A stretch of DNA of 64,000 bases from Chloroflexi bacterium UBA4733 (GCA_002404055.1 DHIZ01000080.1:355-64354), one strand, 5' to 3'. Shown: positions 42,945 to 51,490, counted from the first letter of the stretch. The notes: a model not told the origin generated them from the letters alone. Translations and numbers: made by a program.

Positions 42945-43877
42945 TCAGGCCTGATCTCCATAGAACACCCAGTAGCGGGCCGTCAGGAACGTCAGGCCGG
43001 TTAAAGCGCCGACCAGGGCGAGGAGCACCCAGGCCATCCCGGCGGTGTAGCCCATATTGTAGTCGGTAAAGCCCTGCTGATAGAGATACAGCGCATAGAG
43101 GAGCGTTGAGCCGGCCGGCCCGCCATTGCCACCGCTGATGATGTAGGCGGAAGTAAAGACCTGGAAAGCGCGGATCAAGCCGAGCACAGTATTGAAGAAG
43201 ATCACTGGTGAGAGCATGGGTATCGTGATGTACCAGAACCGCCTCAAGGCGCTAGCCCCGTCCATCTGAGCAGATTCATAGAGGCTCCGCGGAATTTGCC
43301 GCAGGCCTGCCAGGAAGATGATCATCGTAGCGCCGAACTGCCAGATGTTGAGCGCAACCAACGTATACAGGGCGGTGCTCGGTTGCCCCAGCCAGGACGG
43401 CCCCTGGATGTGTACCAGTAACAGGATCTGGTTGAGCATGCCGTTGACACCAAACACCTGGCGCCAGAGCACCGCGATCGCGACGCTGCCACCCAGCAAC
43501 GAGGGCAGATAGAACAGGGCACGGTACACCGTCAGGCCGCGCATGCCCCGGTCCAGCGCCAGCGCCAGTGCCAGCGACAGGATAAGGATGGAGGGCACCG
43601 ACACCACCACATAGCTGAGAGTTACTTCCAGAGACTGCAGGAAGGCAGGGTCCGCGGTCATCTGGCGATAGTTGCCAAGGCCAAGCCAGGTGGGGTTGGT
43701 GAACAGGTCGTAGTGGGTGAACGACAGGAACAACGAGGCGATGAGTGGGCCAAGGGTGATGCCGATGATGCCGATGAGCCAGGGAGCCAGGAACACGTAG
43801 ATAACGCGGCCATCCTTCCCCATGAGCCTCTTGCTTGGGCGTTTTCGGGCTGGTACTGTCGGTGACCCGGCCAGCAT
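42945..43877 (-). CDS. Carbohydrate ABC transporter permease, MalF type (system 1)
   Basis: This 310-residue permease partner has about six helices, beginning VFLAPWLIGIIGITLGPLIASLFLS. It has the EAA loop SLYESAQMDGASALRRFWYITIPMLSPV and the conserved GLIRAFQVF stretch. AAGGAGACACAGG precedes the ATG. The binding-protein gene lies 92 bp upstream on the same strand. It pairs with the MalG-type subunit encoded downstream. Confidence 0.93.
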   Translation of the reverse strand: MLAGSPTVPARKRPSKRLMGKDGRVIYVFLAPWLIGIIGITLGPLIASLFLSFTHYDLFTNPTWLGLGNYRQMTADPAFLQSLEVTLSYVVVSVPSILILSLALALALDRGMRGLTVYRALFYLPSLLGGSVAIAVLWRQVFGVNGMLNQILLLVHIQGPSWLGQPSTALYTLVALNIWQFGATMIIFLAGLRQIPRSLYESAQMDGASALRRFWYITIPMLSPVIFFNTVLGLIRAFQVFTSAYIISGGNGGPAGSTLLYALYLYQQGFTDYNMGYTAGMAWVLLALVGALTGLTFLTARYWVFYGDQA

Positions 43878-43969
43878 CCCTGTGTCTCCTTCATGTCACA
43901 CCTGTATGGACTCGTGTTGATCAGTCGTCGGAGGGCGTGCCGCGGCGTCGGGGCACGCCCACCGACGCG

Positions 43970-45451
43970 CTACTTGTTCGCTGCGGCGGCGTTCGCCTGA
44001 GAGAAAAACGCATCCACCGCCGCCGCGACGGTCGCCTTGCCGAAGGCGACGTTGGAGTAGTTGTTCTTCAGGGCAAGCGCCACTGCATTGTAATTTGCCG
44101 GGAAGTCGATGATCGTGGGATTGCCGGCCACGACGCTCTTCAGGAACTCCAGGTAAGCTTGCTGTCCAGAAGCTGCAGTTCCAGCCTTGGCGATCTGCGC
44201 GTCCAACAGCGAGGTGACCGTCACCGTGCTGTTGTCCGAGGCGTAGGCCGTCGCGCCATCCGGGTTGTTCGTGAAAAAGTTGACCCAGGCGGCTGCTGTA
44301 GCCAGGTTGGTGGTGTTCGACGCGATGGATAGGCCGTTGTTGACGAGCACCTGACCGTTGCCACTGGCTGTCTTCGGGAAAGGGGCGACGAGCATGGCGC
44401 CCTTGCCAGCGGTGGTCAGCGCGTTCTGGTAGGCCGCTAGCTGGTTCGCGGGCGCCTCATCAAACATGACCTTGCCTGTCGCCAGGTAGGTTTGCACGTT
44501 GCTGGTCGGCTCCTCCTGGTTCATGGCGGCAGGTACGGTGGCGCCGGCCGTGCGCAGGGTCTCCCACCAGTTCCAATAGTCGATCATCATCTGCTTGGGA
44601 AAGCCCAGCGTTCCGTCCTGATTGAACACCTTCTGGCCATTGGACGACACCCACGCCCACCAGATCGAGTCGTCGCTGCCTTTCAGGTCGCAGGCATAGA
44701 CGCCGCTGGGCGCCTTGGTTTTGGCCTCCAGTAGCCATTTCTGGATGGCGTCCCAGGTGGTGAGGGTCGTTGGTGAGGCAAGGCCAGCCGCTTTGACCAT
44801 CGTGTCGTTATACATCCAGTTGTTGGTGGCGGAGCCGGTGGGGATCATGTAGAGCTTCCCATCGGGTCCCCGTCCGGAGTCCACCACAACCTTGGGGATG
44901 CCGGAGACGTCGATCACGCCCGAGGCGGTGAGGTCGTCCAGCGCCCTGAGCGCGTTGCGCGTGTCATAGGCGGAAATGTAGCGCACCTGCATCTGGGGGA
45001 CATCCGGGAGGTTGTGCGCGGCGGCCTCCACCGTCAACTTCTGCCAGTAGGTCGTGAAGTCACCGATCGGCACGCCCTGAATCGTCGCCTGCGGGTATTG
45101 CTTCTGGAACAGCGTCATGACGGCCTGGGTCTTGGTGTTCCGCTCGCCGGTTCCCCACCAGGAGAAGGCGATATTGCCCGACACCGGGCCATTGAGCGCC
45201 GCCCCGGCGCTCTGGCTGCTCGTCGCCTGGGCGCTGGCGACCGCGCTGGTAGTCGCCGCTGCGCTGCTCAGCACAGCACTCGTTGCCGGCGCACTGGTTG
45301 AGGCTGACTGAACAGTCGCCGTGGTCGTGCCACCGCAGGCGCTCAGCACCGCAGCCAGTCCGGCCAGGCCGAGGCCGGAGAGTGCCTGGCGCCGAGACAC
45401 GACGCTGCTCTTCTGCGCGCTTGGTTGGGATGTGGCCAGCTCCGTTGCCAT
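43970..45451 (-). CDS. Extracellular carbohydrate-binding lipoprotein (system 1)
   Basis: This 493-residue solute-binding protein of the family 1 extracellular type has a Tat-like start (SRRQALSGLGLAGLAAVLSACGG), a lipobox Cys, and a Ser/Ala/Thr linker of about 50 residues. Then come ISFSWWGTGER-type openings, here NIAFSWWGTGERN, and FQKQYPQATIQGVPIGDFTTYWQKL. Sugar-binding segments follow, with GLSIASNTTNLATAAAWVNFF near the end as in MalE-like proteins. The signal is well placed and AAGGAG precedes the ATG at 45451. It is the first gene after the LacI-type regulator and delivers substrate to the permeases downstream. Confidence 0.92.
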   Translation of the reverse strand: MATELATSQPSAQKSSVVSRRQALSGLGLAGLAAVLSACGGTTTATVQSASTSAPATSAVLSSAAATTSAVASAQATSSQSAGAALNGPVSGNIAFSWWGTGERNTKTQAVMTLFQKQYPQATIQGVPIGDFTTYWQKLTVEAAAHNLPDVPQMQVRYISAYDTRNALRALDDLTASGVIDVSGIPKVVVDSGRGPDGKLYMIPTGSATNNWMYNDTMVKAAGLASPTTLTTWDAIQKWLLEAKTKAPSGVYACDLKGSDDSIWWAWVSSNGQKVFNQDGTLGFPKQMMIDYWNWWETLRTAGATVPAAMNQEEPTSNVQTYLATGKVMFDEAPANQLAAYQNALTTAGKGAMLVAPFPKTASGNGQVLVNNGLSIASNTTNLATAAAWVNFFTNNPDGATAYASDNSTVTVTSLLDAQIAKAGTAASGQQAYLEFLKSVVAGNPTIIDFPANYNAVALALKNNYSNVAFGKATVAAAVDAFFSQANAAAANK

Positions 45452-45540
45452 ACCGATCTCCTTGCTCTATCGCGACTGCCGGTTGCCCGGCGCAGACCGG
45501 GCCTCATCACAGAAAGCCGTCACCTGCCGTTGTCTTTCCA

Positions 45541-46590
45541 TCAGTCTCCACGCACCAGGGCCATCTCAGCTTTGGCCCGCGCAGGCGCAGCGCAGGACTC
45601 ACGGATGATGAGACGAGTGGGCAACTGCACGTCGTCCACCGCCTCTCCGTCGAGTTGGCGCAACAAGAGCTCGGTTGCCAGGCGTCCGATCTCATAGGTC
45701 GGTTGCGCGACGACGGTCAGGGCTGGTGTCACGGTCCGCGCTGCCCGGAAATCGTCGAAGCCAATGAGGCTGAGCTCGTCGGGACAGGCGAGCCCGGCTT
45801 CCCTGACCGCCAGCAGCATGCCTTCCGTCATCAGGTTGTTGAAGGCGTACAGGCACGTGGGCCGGGGGTGCTGCGCCAGTAAACGGTGGGCAGCCAGGCA
45901 GGCAGGCTCCGCCTTGGACCCGCCCGGCATGATGAGCGCCGCCTCTTCCTCGATGCCCGCTTCCGCCAGCGCTCTGCGGTAGCCGGAGAGACGCTCTTGC
46001 GTGGTGCTGGTGTCGAGGCGCCCATGGATGACGCCGATCCGGCGATGTCCTAGCGTGAGCGCATGCCGGGTCAACTCGTAGGATCCTGTCGCGTTATCGG
46101 CGGTGACGGTTGGCGCGGCAAACTCGGGGAGGCGGCGGTTCAGCAAGACCAGGGGCACGCCGCGTTCTTGCAGTTGGCGCAGGTGGGCAGTCTCGTTCGC
46201 GCCCGAGACGGGGGCGAGCAAGACGCCATCGACCCGTTGCTCCAGCAGCGCCCGCAGGATCGCCCGTTCGCGATCCAGTTCTTCGTCCGTGTTGCCCAGC
46301 ACCGCGGTGTAGCCGGCTTCAGCGGCCCGGCGCTCGGCGGCCCGTACCACCTCGGTGAAGAAGGGATTTTCGATATCGGACACGACGAACGCGAGCGTGC
46401 GGGTGCGGCGGCTGCGCAGGCTACGCGCCGCCGCGCTGGGAATGTAGCCCAGGTCGTCGATGGCCGTCAAGACACGGCTGCGCGTGCTATCGCTGACGAA
46501 GCGAGTAGCGTTGAACACATGCGACACCGTGGCGGCGGAGACGCCTGCGCGTTCCGCCACGTCGTGGATGCTGAACGCCCGTTCCGCCAC
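45541..46590 (-). CDS. LacI-family transcriptional regulator
   Basis: The DNA-binding domain FSIHDVAERAGVSAATVSHVFNATRFVSDSTRSRV is at the start, followed by the hinge ARSLRSRRTRTLAFVVSD and a periplasmic-binding-protein-like ligand domain (GVLLAPVSGANETAHL, VTADNATGSYELTRHAL, ISLIGFDDFRAARTVTP-type segment). The frame is open to a TTG at 46626, but a GTG at 46590 gives the usual family start (a few residues before the helix-turn-helix) and AGGGCGA lies before it. It sits between the two ABC systems, so it probably represses or activates both. A 20-bp palindrome is just upstream of its start. Confidence 0.92.
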   Translation of the reverse strand: MAERAFSIHDVAERAGVSAATVSHVFNATRFVSDSTRSRVLTAIDDLGYIPSAAARSLRSRRTRTLAFVVSDIENPFFTEVVRAAERRAAEAGYTAVLGNTDEELDRERAILRALLEQRVDGVLLAPVSGANETAHLRQLQERGVPLVLLNRRLPEFAAPTVTADNATGSYELTRHALTLGHRRIGVIHGRLDTSTTQERLSGYRRALAEAGIEEEAALIMPGGSKAEPACLAAHRLLAQHPRPTCLYAFNNLMTEGMLLAVREAGLACPDELSLIGFDDFRAARTVTPALTVVAQPTYEIGRLATELLLRQLDGEAVDDVQLPTRLIIRESCAAPARAKAEMALVRGD

Positions 46591-46612
46591 TCGCCCTGCC
46601 TCGCCTGGAGAA

Positions 46613-46632
46613 AATCGGTTCCGCAACCGATT
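46613..46632. promoter_or_regulatory. Operator-like palindrome upstream of the LacI-family gene
   Basis: AATCGGTT (46613-46620), CCGC, AACCGATT (46625-46632) is a perfect inverted repeat with a 4-nt centre containing CG. LacI-family operators have this size and a central CG. It lies 23-42 bp upstream of the favoured GTG start (46590), in the 89-bp gap after the upstream permease gene, so it could be a site for self-regulation. Similar palindromes were not seen upstream of the two binding-protein genes. Confidence 0.5.
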
Positions 46633-46679
46633 GCGGCATCCTAACAGACGAAAGAGCGGCTGTCAAGAGCGGCGTTAGG

Positions 46680-47510
46680 TCACTTCAGCCCGGAGCGCAC
46701 GAAGCTGTTGATGAATTGGCGCTGAAACAACAGGAAGGCGACGAGCAGCGGAAACATGACGAGGATGGTGCCGGCCATGATCAGGGGGAACTGGGCGCCA
46801 CTTTCGGAGGCTTGCGTGAAGCTCGCCAAGCCGACGGTGAGCGGGCGGCTCTTCGGCGTGTTGGTCACGAGCAGCGGCCAGATGAAATCGTTCCAGTGGA
46901 AGGTGATCGAGACGACCGCGAAGGCCACCAACGAGGCGCGCGTCGATGGCAAGTAGACGTGGCGCAGCACCTGCCACCAGCGGGCGCCATCGACGCGCGC
47001 TGCCTCTTCCAGTTCCTGCGGCACTGTGCGGAAGGCCTGCCGCATCAGGAAGGTGCCGAACCCCGACGCCATATAGGGCAGCATGATCGCCAGCTTGTGG
47101 TCAACGAGGTGTAGGTCCTTCATCGTCACGAAGTTGGGCACGACCAGCACCGTGATCGGCGTGAGCAACTGGATGATGAAAAGCCCGAAGAAGATCTCCC
47201 GACCGGGGAACTGGACGCGGGCGAAGGCGTAACCGGAGAGCGTGATCGTGACCAACTGCACGGCCAGCGTGCCCGACACGATGATGATCGTGTTGATGTA
47301 GTAGGTCAGAAAGGGGGCGTCGCTCCAGGCTTCGCGGTAGTTGGCCAGCGTGGGCAGGCCCGGCATCCACAGCCAGCCATCACCCAGCGGCTGGTCGGGC
47401 GCCCGCAACGACGTGCCGATGGCCCAGATGAGCGGCACGATCCAGATCGCGCTGATGAGCAACAGGATGACGCCGCTTCGCCAGGCATCCAGACGGCGAG
47501 CGCTGCGCAT
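46680..47510 (-). CDS. Carbohydrate ABC transporter permease, MalG type (system 2)
   Basis: This 276-residue permease subunit has six helices (first LLLISAIWIVPLIWAIGTSL). The EAA loop is ELEEAARVDGARWWQVLRHVYLPSTRA, and the C-terminal FQRQFINSFVRSGLK is typical of MalG. It lies 15 bp after the MalF-type gene and just before the LacI-family gene. It belongs to a second system, distinct in sequence from the one at 42-45 kb. Confidence 0.93.
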   Translation of the reverse strand: MRSARRLDAWRSGVILLLISAIWIVPLIWAIGTSLRAPDQPLGDGWLWMPGLPTLANYREAWSDAPFLTYYINTIIIVSGTLAVQLVTITLSGYAFARVQFPGREIFFGLFIIQLLTPITVLVVPNFVTMKDLHLVDHKLAIMLPYMASGFGTFLMRQAFRTVPQELEEAARVDGARWWQVLRHVYLPSTRASLVAFAVVSITFHWNDFIWPLLVTNTPKSRPLTVGLASFTQASESGAQFPLIMAGTILVMFPLLVAFLLFQRQFINSFVRSGLK

Positions 47511-47525
47511 AGCTACCCTTCCGAC

Positions 47526-48422
47526 CTACGAGTCGTAGTGGGCGAAGCGGTCGAGGGAGCGATAGTTGAGCAGGCTGAGCAGCAACAGGAGGAGCAGCAT
47601 CAGGACCGTCACGGCACTGGCGCGGCCGATGTTGAAGTTCTGGAAGCCCTCCTGGTACAGGTAGTAGAGCAACAAGTTGGTGCTGTTGGCGGGACCACCC
47701 TGGGTCAGGATGAACAGTTGATCCACCGTCTGGAAGCCATTGATAATGGCGACTGTGGAGACAAAGATGGTCGTCGGCAGCATCAAGGGAAGGGTGAGGC
47801 GGAGGAGGGCCTGTGGACCGTTGGCGCCGTCAAGTTCGGCAGCCTCAAACACCTCGCGGGAGAGGCCCTGCAAGCCCGCCAGGAAGAGCACCATGTAATA
47901 GCCGGTCTGTTTCCAGATGGCGACGACCATGAGCGAAGGCAGCGCCAGGGCGGCGGAACCGAGCCAGTTGTGGCTGGGCTGCCCGAACAGCGCAAACAGC
48001 CGGTCGGCCAGGCCGAAGTCCGGCACGTAGATAAACAGCCAGATGGCGGAGGCGCCGATGGTCGGCAGGATGCTGGGATAGAAGATCGCCGTCCGGTAGA
48101 GCCCGACGGCCCGCAGGCGTTTGTTGGCTTCGATGGCCAGCAGGAAGCCCAAGACCAGGCTGACGGGTACTGTCACGACGACGTAGAGGACGGTGTTGCG
48201 CACGACCTGCCGGAAGATTGGGCTGGTGAGTTCATAGCGATAGTTGCTCCAGCCGGTGAAGGTCGCCCGGGGGTGCGCCAGGTCAGCGAGCTGAAAGCTT
48301 GTCCATAGCACCTTCACGGCCGGATAGAGCGTGAAGGGCACGAGGAAGAGCAACGCGGGCAGCAGCAGGGCAACGCCGCCTGCCAGGCGGCGCCACTGTC
48401 GCTGCCCGTGGGCGAGCGCCAT
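47526..48422 (-). CDS. Carbohydrate ABC transporter permease, MalF type (system 2)
   Basis: This 298-residue permease begins AGGVALLLPALLFLVPFTLYPAVKVLWTSF. The EAA-type loop is EVFEAAELDGANGPQALLRLTLPLMLP, and the later GFQTVDQLFILTQGGPANST corresponds to the conserved GGP motif of MalF-like proteins. GAGAGGTTCCC precedes the ATG. It follows its binding-protein gene by 14 bp. Confidence 0.93.
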   Translation of the reverse strand: MALAHGQRQWRRLAGGVALLLPALLFLVPFTLYPAVKVLWTSFQLADLAHPRATFTGWSNYRYELTSPIFRQVVRNTVLYVVVTVPVSLVLGFLLAIEANKRLRAVGLYRTAIFYPSILPTIGASAIWLFIYVPDFGLADRLFALFGQPSHNWLGSAALALPSLMVVAIWKQTGYYMVLFLAGLQGLSREVFEAAELDGANGPQALLRLTLPLMLPTTIFVSTVAIINGFQTVDQLFILTQGGPANSTNLLLYYLYQEGFQNFNIGRASAVTVLMLLLLLLLSLLNYRSLDRFAHYDS

Positions 48423-48436
48423 TCGGGAACCTCTCC

Positions 48437-49948
48437 CTAACTCGTATATGCCGCCAGTATCTTCGTCGCCTGGGCCTGTGCGCTATCCAGTGCTGCTTTT
48501 GGCGTCTGTTGACCGGTGAGGGCGGCCTGGATGGCGTTGCTGAGAATCGCCTGCACCTCCGCCATGTTGTGGGTGCCGAGCTCGTTCTGGGCGTACTGGA
48601 GCTGGTCGCGGGCTACCGTCACTTGCGGCGTCTTGGCGATGTAGGCCGTCATCGCCGGCGTCTCCCAGGCCGACTTGCGGGGCGCGACGTAGCCCGTGGC
48701 GATGGTCCACTCAACTTCGCGTTCCGGCGTGCTCATCCATTGGATGAACTGCCAGGCAGCCGTCTTGTGGTCTGCCGTGCTGTCCTTGAACATGTAGAGG
48801 TTGCCGCCGCCCGTCGGTGTGCCGAACTGCTTGCCGGCCGGGCAGTTGGCGGCGCCGAGTTGGAACTTGGCGCCGGTCACGATGGATGTCAGGCTGCCCG
48901 TAGAGTGGTAGATCACGCCGACCTTGGAGGCGTCAAAGTCGGTGGGCAATGTGGCCCAGGACACGGTGCCCGTTTGCATGACGCCGTCCTTATGGGAGAG
49001 GTCGACCAGGAATTGCAGGGCATCGATGGTCGGCTGGGCGTTAAAATACACGACGTTGCCGGCGTCGTTCTTGAAGACGTTCTGACCCGCCTCGATGGCC
49101 AGCGCCTGGAACTCCCAATAGCTGGTGCCATCCGAAGGGAAGCCGACGCCGTAGCCCGTCACCTTGCCGCTGGCGTCCTTCTGGGTCAACTTCTTGCCCA
49201 TGTCCACAAGGTCGGTCCAGCTCTTCGGTGGGGTGTTGGGATCGAGTCCCGCCTTCTGGAACAGGTCCTTGTTGTAATAGCTAATCAAGGTGCTGCGCTG
49301 GAAAGGAATGCCCCAGGTCTGACCATTCAGTTGCGAGTTCATCAGGAAGGCGGGGAAGAAGTCGTTGATGTAGGCGCTGCCGCCACTGGTCTTGATCAGG
49401 TCATCCAATTGGAGGATGGCCTTGGTATCGGTGAGCGAGTAGATGGCGGCGGCGTTGATGATGGCGACGTCGGGCGGTGCGCCGGCCTGCACCTGCTGCT
49501 CCACCTTGTTGAAGGTGCTGACGTAGTCGCCGCTGTAGATCGGCGTGACCTTGATGCCGGGATTCTGTTGTGAGAACGTTTTGGTGAGCCCATCGACGAT
49601 CTTGGCCAGCGGGCCGCTGACACCGACGGGATAATAGAAGTTAAGTTCGACGGCCTTGGCGGCCGGGGCTGCGGCCGCGGCCGTGGTGGTCGCCGCCGCT
49701 GCAGCGCTGCTGGTGGCGGCGGCAGACGTAGCGACGGCGCTGGTGGTGCCGGCGGCACTGGTGGTTGCCGCCGCGGTGCTCGTGTTCGCGCTTACGGTGG
49801 CGCTGACACCGCTGGACGAGGCGCCGCCGGACGCTGCGCCGCCACAGGCGGCGAGCAGGCCGGTCGCTGCTACAGCGCCGGTTGTCGCCAGGACTTTGGT
49901 CAGAAAGAGACGCCGAGAGGCAACGGGGCCGACTGAGGAAATCGACAT
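48437..49948 (-). CDS. Extracellular carbohydrate-binding lipoprotein (system 2)
   Basis: This roughly 503-residue family 1 solute-binding lipoprotein uses the ATG at 49948. A Tat-like signal (SRRLFLTKVLATTGAVAATGLLAACGG) is followed by an Ala/Thr/Ser linker of about 60 residues. The binding domain runs ELNFYYPVGVSGPLAKIVDG, LISYYNKDLFQKAGLDPNTPPKSWTDL, and AAWQFIQWMSTPEREVEWTIATGY, all typical of glycerol-3-phosphate/sugar-binding members (UgpB-like). It is the first gene of the whole leftward transport and catabolism block, so the main promoter should lie in 49949-50114. Confidence 0.92.
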   Translation of the reverse strand: MSISSVGPVASRRLFLTKVLATTGAVAATGLLAACGGAASGGASSSGVSATVSANTSTAAATTSAAGTTSAVATSAAATSSAAAAATTTAAAAAPAAKAVELNFYYPVGVSGPLAKIVDGLTKTFSQQNPGIKVTPIYSGDYVSTFNKVEQQVQAGAPPDVAIINAAAIYSLTDTKAILQLDDLIKTSGGSAYINDFFPAFLMNSQLNGQTWGIPFQRSTLISYYNKDLFQKAGLDPNTPPKSWTDLVDMGKKLTQKDASGKVTGYGVGFPSDGTSYWEFQALAIEAGQNVFKNDAGNVVYFNAQPTIDALQFLVDLSHKDGVMQTGTVSWATLPTDFDASKVGVIYHSTGSLTSIVTGAKFQLGAANCPAGKQFGTPTGGGNLYMFKDSTADHKTAAWQFIQWMSTPEREVEWTIATGYVAPRKSAWETPAMTAYIAKTPQVTVARDQLQYAQNELGTHNMAEVQAILSNAIQAALTGQQTPKAALDSAQAQATKILAAYTS

Positions 49949-50114
49949 AGAGCGGGACCCTTTCTCAAAATGCACGACAGCAGAGTATCCTGCCGGATCG
50001 CAGCCAACGGTACGGCACTTGCGTCAAGTCAACCTTAATCGGCTGCCCGTGATTTGGCAGCAAGCGTAGGACCATTGGCTACTGTGCATATGGTACAGTC
50101 TCGAACGACAGCCT

Positions 50115-50199
50115 GGAGAGGTGTCCGAGTGGTTTATGGTGCCGCTCTCGAAAAGCGGTGTGCCGAAAGGTACCGGGGGTTCAAATCCCTCCCTCTCCG
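50115..50199 (+). tRNA. tRNA-Ser (anticodon CGA)
   Basis: This 85-nt tRNA has a long variable arm. The acceptor stem GGAGAGG (50115-50121) pairs with CCTCTCC (50192-50198) and the discriminator is G. The anticodon stem CCGCT/AGCGG encloses CTCGAAA with CGA at 50149-50151, reading UCG. The T arm carries GGTTCAAATCC. CCA is not encoded. It is the first of two adjacent serine tRNAs, 4 nt apart, which probably share a transcript. Confidence 0.95.
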
Positions 50200-50203
50200 C
50201 CCC

Positions 50204-50291
50204 GGAGGGGTCGCCTAGTTGGCCTATGGCGCCGACCTGGAAAGTCGGTATGCCCGTAAGGGCATCGTGGGTTCAAATCCCACCCCCTCCG
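50204..50291 (+). tRNA. tRNA-Ser (anticodon GGA)
   Basis: This 88-nt tRNA has a long variable arm. The acceptor GGAGGGG (50204-50210) pairs with CCCCTCC (50284-50290). The anticodon stem CCGAC/GTCGG encloses CTGGAAA with GGA at 50239-50241, reading UCC and UCU. The T arm carries GGTTCAAATCC. CCA is not encoded. The stop of the convergent DUF503 gene is 1 nt beyond its last base. Confidence 0.95.
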
Positions 50292-50292
50292 C

Positions 50293-50586
50293 TCACAATA
50301 CGCTGACGATCTCCGTCTGGATGTCCGTCACCAGGCCCTCCGTCAGGTAGCGCTCGACCACGTTCAACGCGCCGGCCACGAGTGCATCGGCATGGCGACC
50401 CTCGTTGGAGACGCTGGCAATGCCGATGGTGACGAGTTGCCATTTATCCAACGTATCCACCTCGGCTGCCGCGAGGTTGCCAACCTGCTGCAGCCGGGAG
50501 ATCAAGGACCGCACGGTCTGGCGCTTATCCTTCAAGGAATGACTGTACGGGAGGTGAATGGTGATACGGGCAGTGGCAACGAACAT
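50293..50586 (-). CDS. DUF503 family protein
   Basis: This 97-residue protein shows the DUF503 (YlxP-like) pattern: MFVATARITIHLPYSHSLKDKRQTVRSLISRLQQ, then AAAEVDTLDKWQLVTIGIASVSNEGRHADALVAGALNVVE. The SLKDKRxxxxSLxxRL motif is diagnostic. Family members are often near rbfA or infB and may have a role in translation or ribosome assembly, but this copy is next to serine tRNAs. The ATG at 50586 is preferred over one at 50634, which adds a non-homologous leader. Confidence 0.85.
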   Translation of the reverse strand: MFVATARITIHLPYSHSLKDKRQTVRSLISRLQQVGNLAAAEVDTLDKWQLVTIGIASVSNEGRHADALVAGALNVVERYLTEGLVTDIQTEIVSVL

Positions 50587-50666
50587 AGTGTTGTAGCGGC
50601 TTGAAGAGGGCGCCGAAATATCGGACGGCGCCACGAAGCCAGGGTAGCGTACCAGATCGGCGGCGA

Positions 50667-51137
50667 TTATCCACCCTCAACCGGCGAACGCCAGGCGCTG
50701 CAGTAGGCGGCGAACTGCTTCAAGGCCCCGCTCTTGATGACCATCGCATCGGGCCGCAGCACAGTGGCGTACATCGTCATGAGCGAGATCACGTCGAGCA
50801 ATGCCCGGTAGCTGGAGAAGCCGGATAGATCGACGTAGATCTTGGTGAAGGGCCGTCCGAAGGCGAGCGCCGCCCGCACATCGAAGGCATCGAGCACGGC
50901 GAACTGCAGGTCAGGATGCATCTGGCGCGCACGGGCGATGCAGTGTGGACTGACATCGGTGCCCAGGACCTCCCGGCACTGTTGGGCCAGCAGCACGGTC
51001 GTCGTGCCCCATTCGCAGCCTATTTCCAGTACCACATCATCCGCCTTGACAACGCTCGGGATCGTCTCGCGGTACTCTTTGACACCGCGCGTGGCGATGT
51101 AGCGCGTTTTCAACTTGAACTGCTGCTCGTTGGCCAT
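50667..51137 (-). CDS. Class I SAM-dependent methyltransferase
   Basis: This 156-residue Rossmann-fold methyltransferase begins MANEQQFKLKTRYIATRGVKEYRE. Motif I is VVLEIGCEWGTTTVLLAQQ, motif II includes GTDVSPHCIARARQM, and later LQFAVLDAFDVR and IYVDLSGFSSYRALLDVI follow. The frame is open upstream to 51260 but only through intergenic sequence; the ATG at 51137 has GGGGCGGC before it. It is short for a methyltransferase with a substrate-recognition domain, and its substrate cannot be named. Confidence 0.8.
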   Translation of the reverse strand: MANEQQFKLKTRYIATRGVKEYRETIPSVVKADDVVLEIGCEWGTTTVLLAQQCREVLGTDVSPHCIARARQMHPDLQFAVLDAFDVRAALAFGRPFTKIYVDLSGFSSYRALLDVISLMTMYATVLRPDAMVIKSGALKQFAAYCSAWRSPVEGG

Positions 51138-51182
51138 GCCGCCCCGCTTTCTCTGTGCCGCAGTGTACCGGCCAACAGCGTT

Positions 51183-51212
51183 TTGGCTGATCGCCACCGG
51201 GCGTGGTATCCT
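51183..51212 (+). promoter_or_regulatory. Predicted promoter of the SRP RNA gene
   Basis: TTGGCT (51183-51188) and TATCCT (51207-51212) are separated by 18 bp, close to the sigma-70 consensus. The predicted 5' end of the RNA (51219) is 7 bases after the -10 box, a standard distance. The methyltransferase gene is read the other way from 51137, so the promoter lies in the gap between them. Confidence 0.6.
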
Positions 51213-51218
51213 CTCAGT

Positions 51219-51490
51219 GGTCGTGCTACACGGGGCGCTGGTGGTGCCTTGAACCCGCAATCCACCTTAAGGCGGGGTGGAATTCCCTCCCAAGGCCGTG
51301 AGCCTGCCGATTCTGACCGATTGGTCTGGCGTTGATGGATGGGCCCTGCGCGGCGAAGCACTACGAACCCCGTCAGGTCGGGAACGAAGCAGCGGTAAGT
51401 AGTCCGCTTCGGGTGCCGCAGGAACGCCTAACCGGAGCCACCTGGTCGGTCGTGGCGGTTGGGTTTCCAGTCGACGGAGGGTGCACGACC
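51219..51490 (+). ncRNA. ffs: Signal recognition particle RNA, large (Alu-domain) type
   Basis: The S domain (GAACCCCGTCAGGTCGGGAA, then CGAAGCAGCGGTAAGTAGTC) carries the conserved Ffh-binding core: a GGAA tetraloop at 51381-51384 closed by CG pairs, followed by the asymmetric loop AGCAG. Upstream, GTGCTACACGGGGCGCTGG, then GTGGTGCC and CCGCAATCCACC, is the 5' Alu domain of long bacterial SRP RNAs. GGTCGTGC (51219-51226) pairs exactly with GCACGACC (51483-51490), closing a helix 1. The total is about 272 nt, like the Bacillus scRNA. The last 63 nt lie antisense to the 3' end of the flippase-like gene. Confidence 0.85.

Noticed and set aside
50115..50291. Selenocysteine tRNA near selA
   Set aside because: Both tRNAs here have serine anticodons (CGA and GGA) and ordinary 7-bp acceptor stems. 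Neither has UCA or the longer stem of tRNA-Sec.
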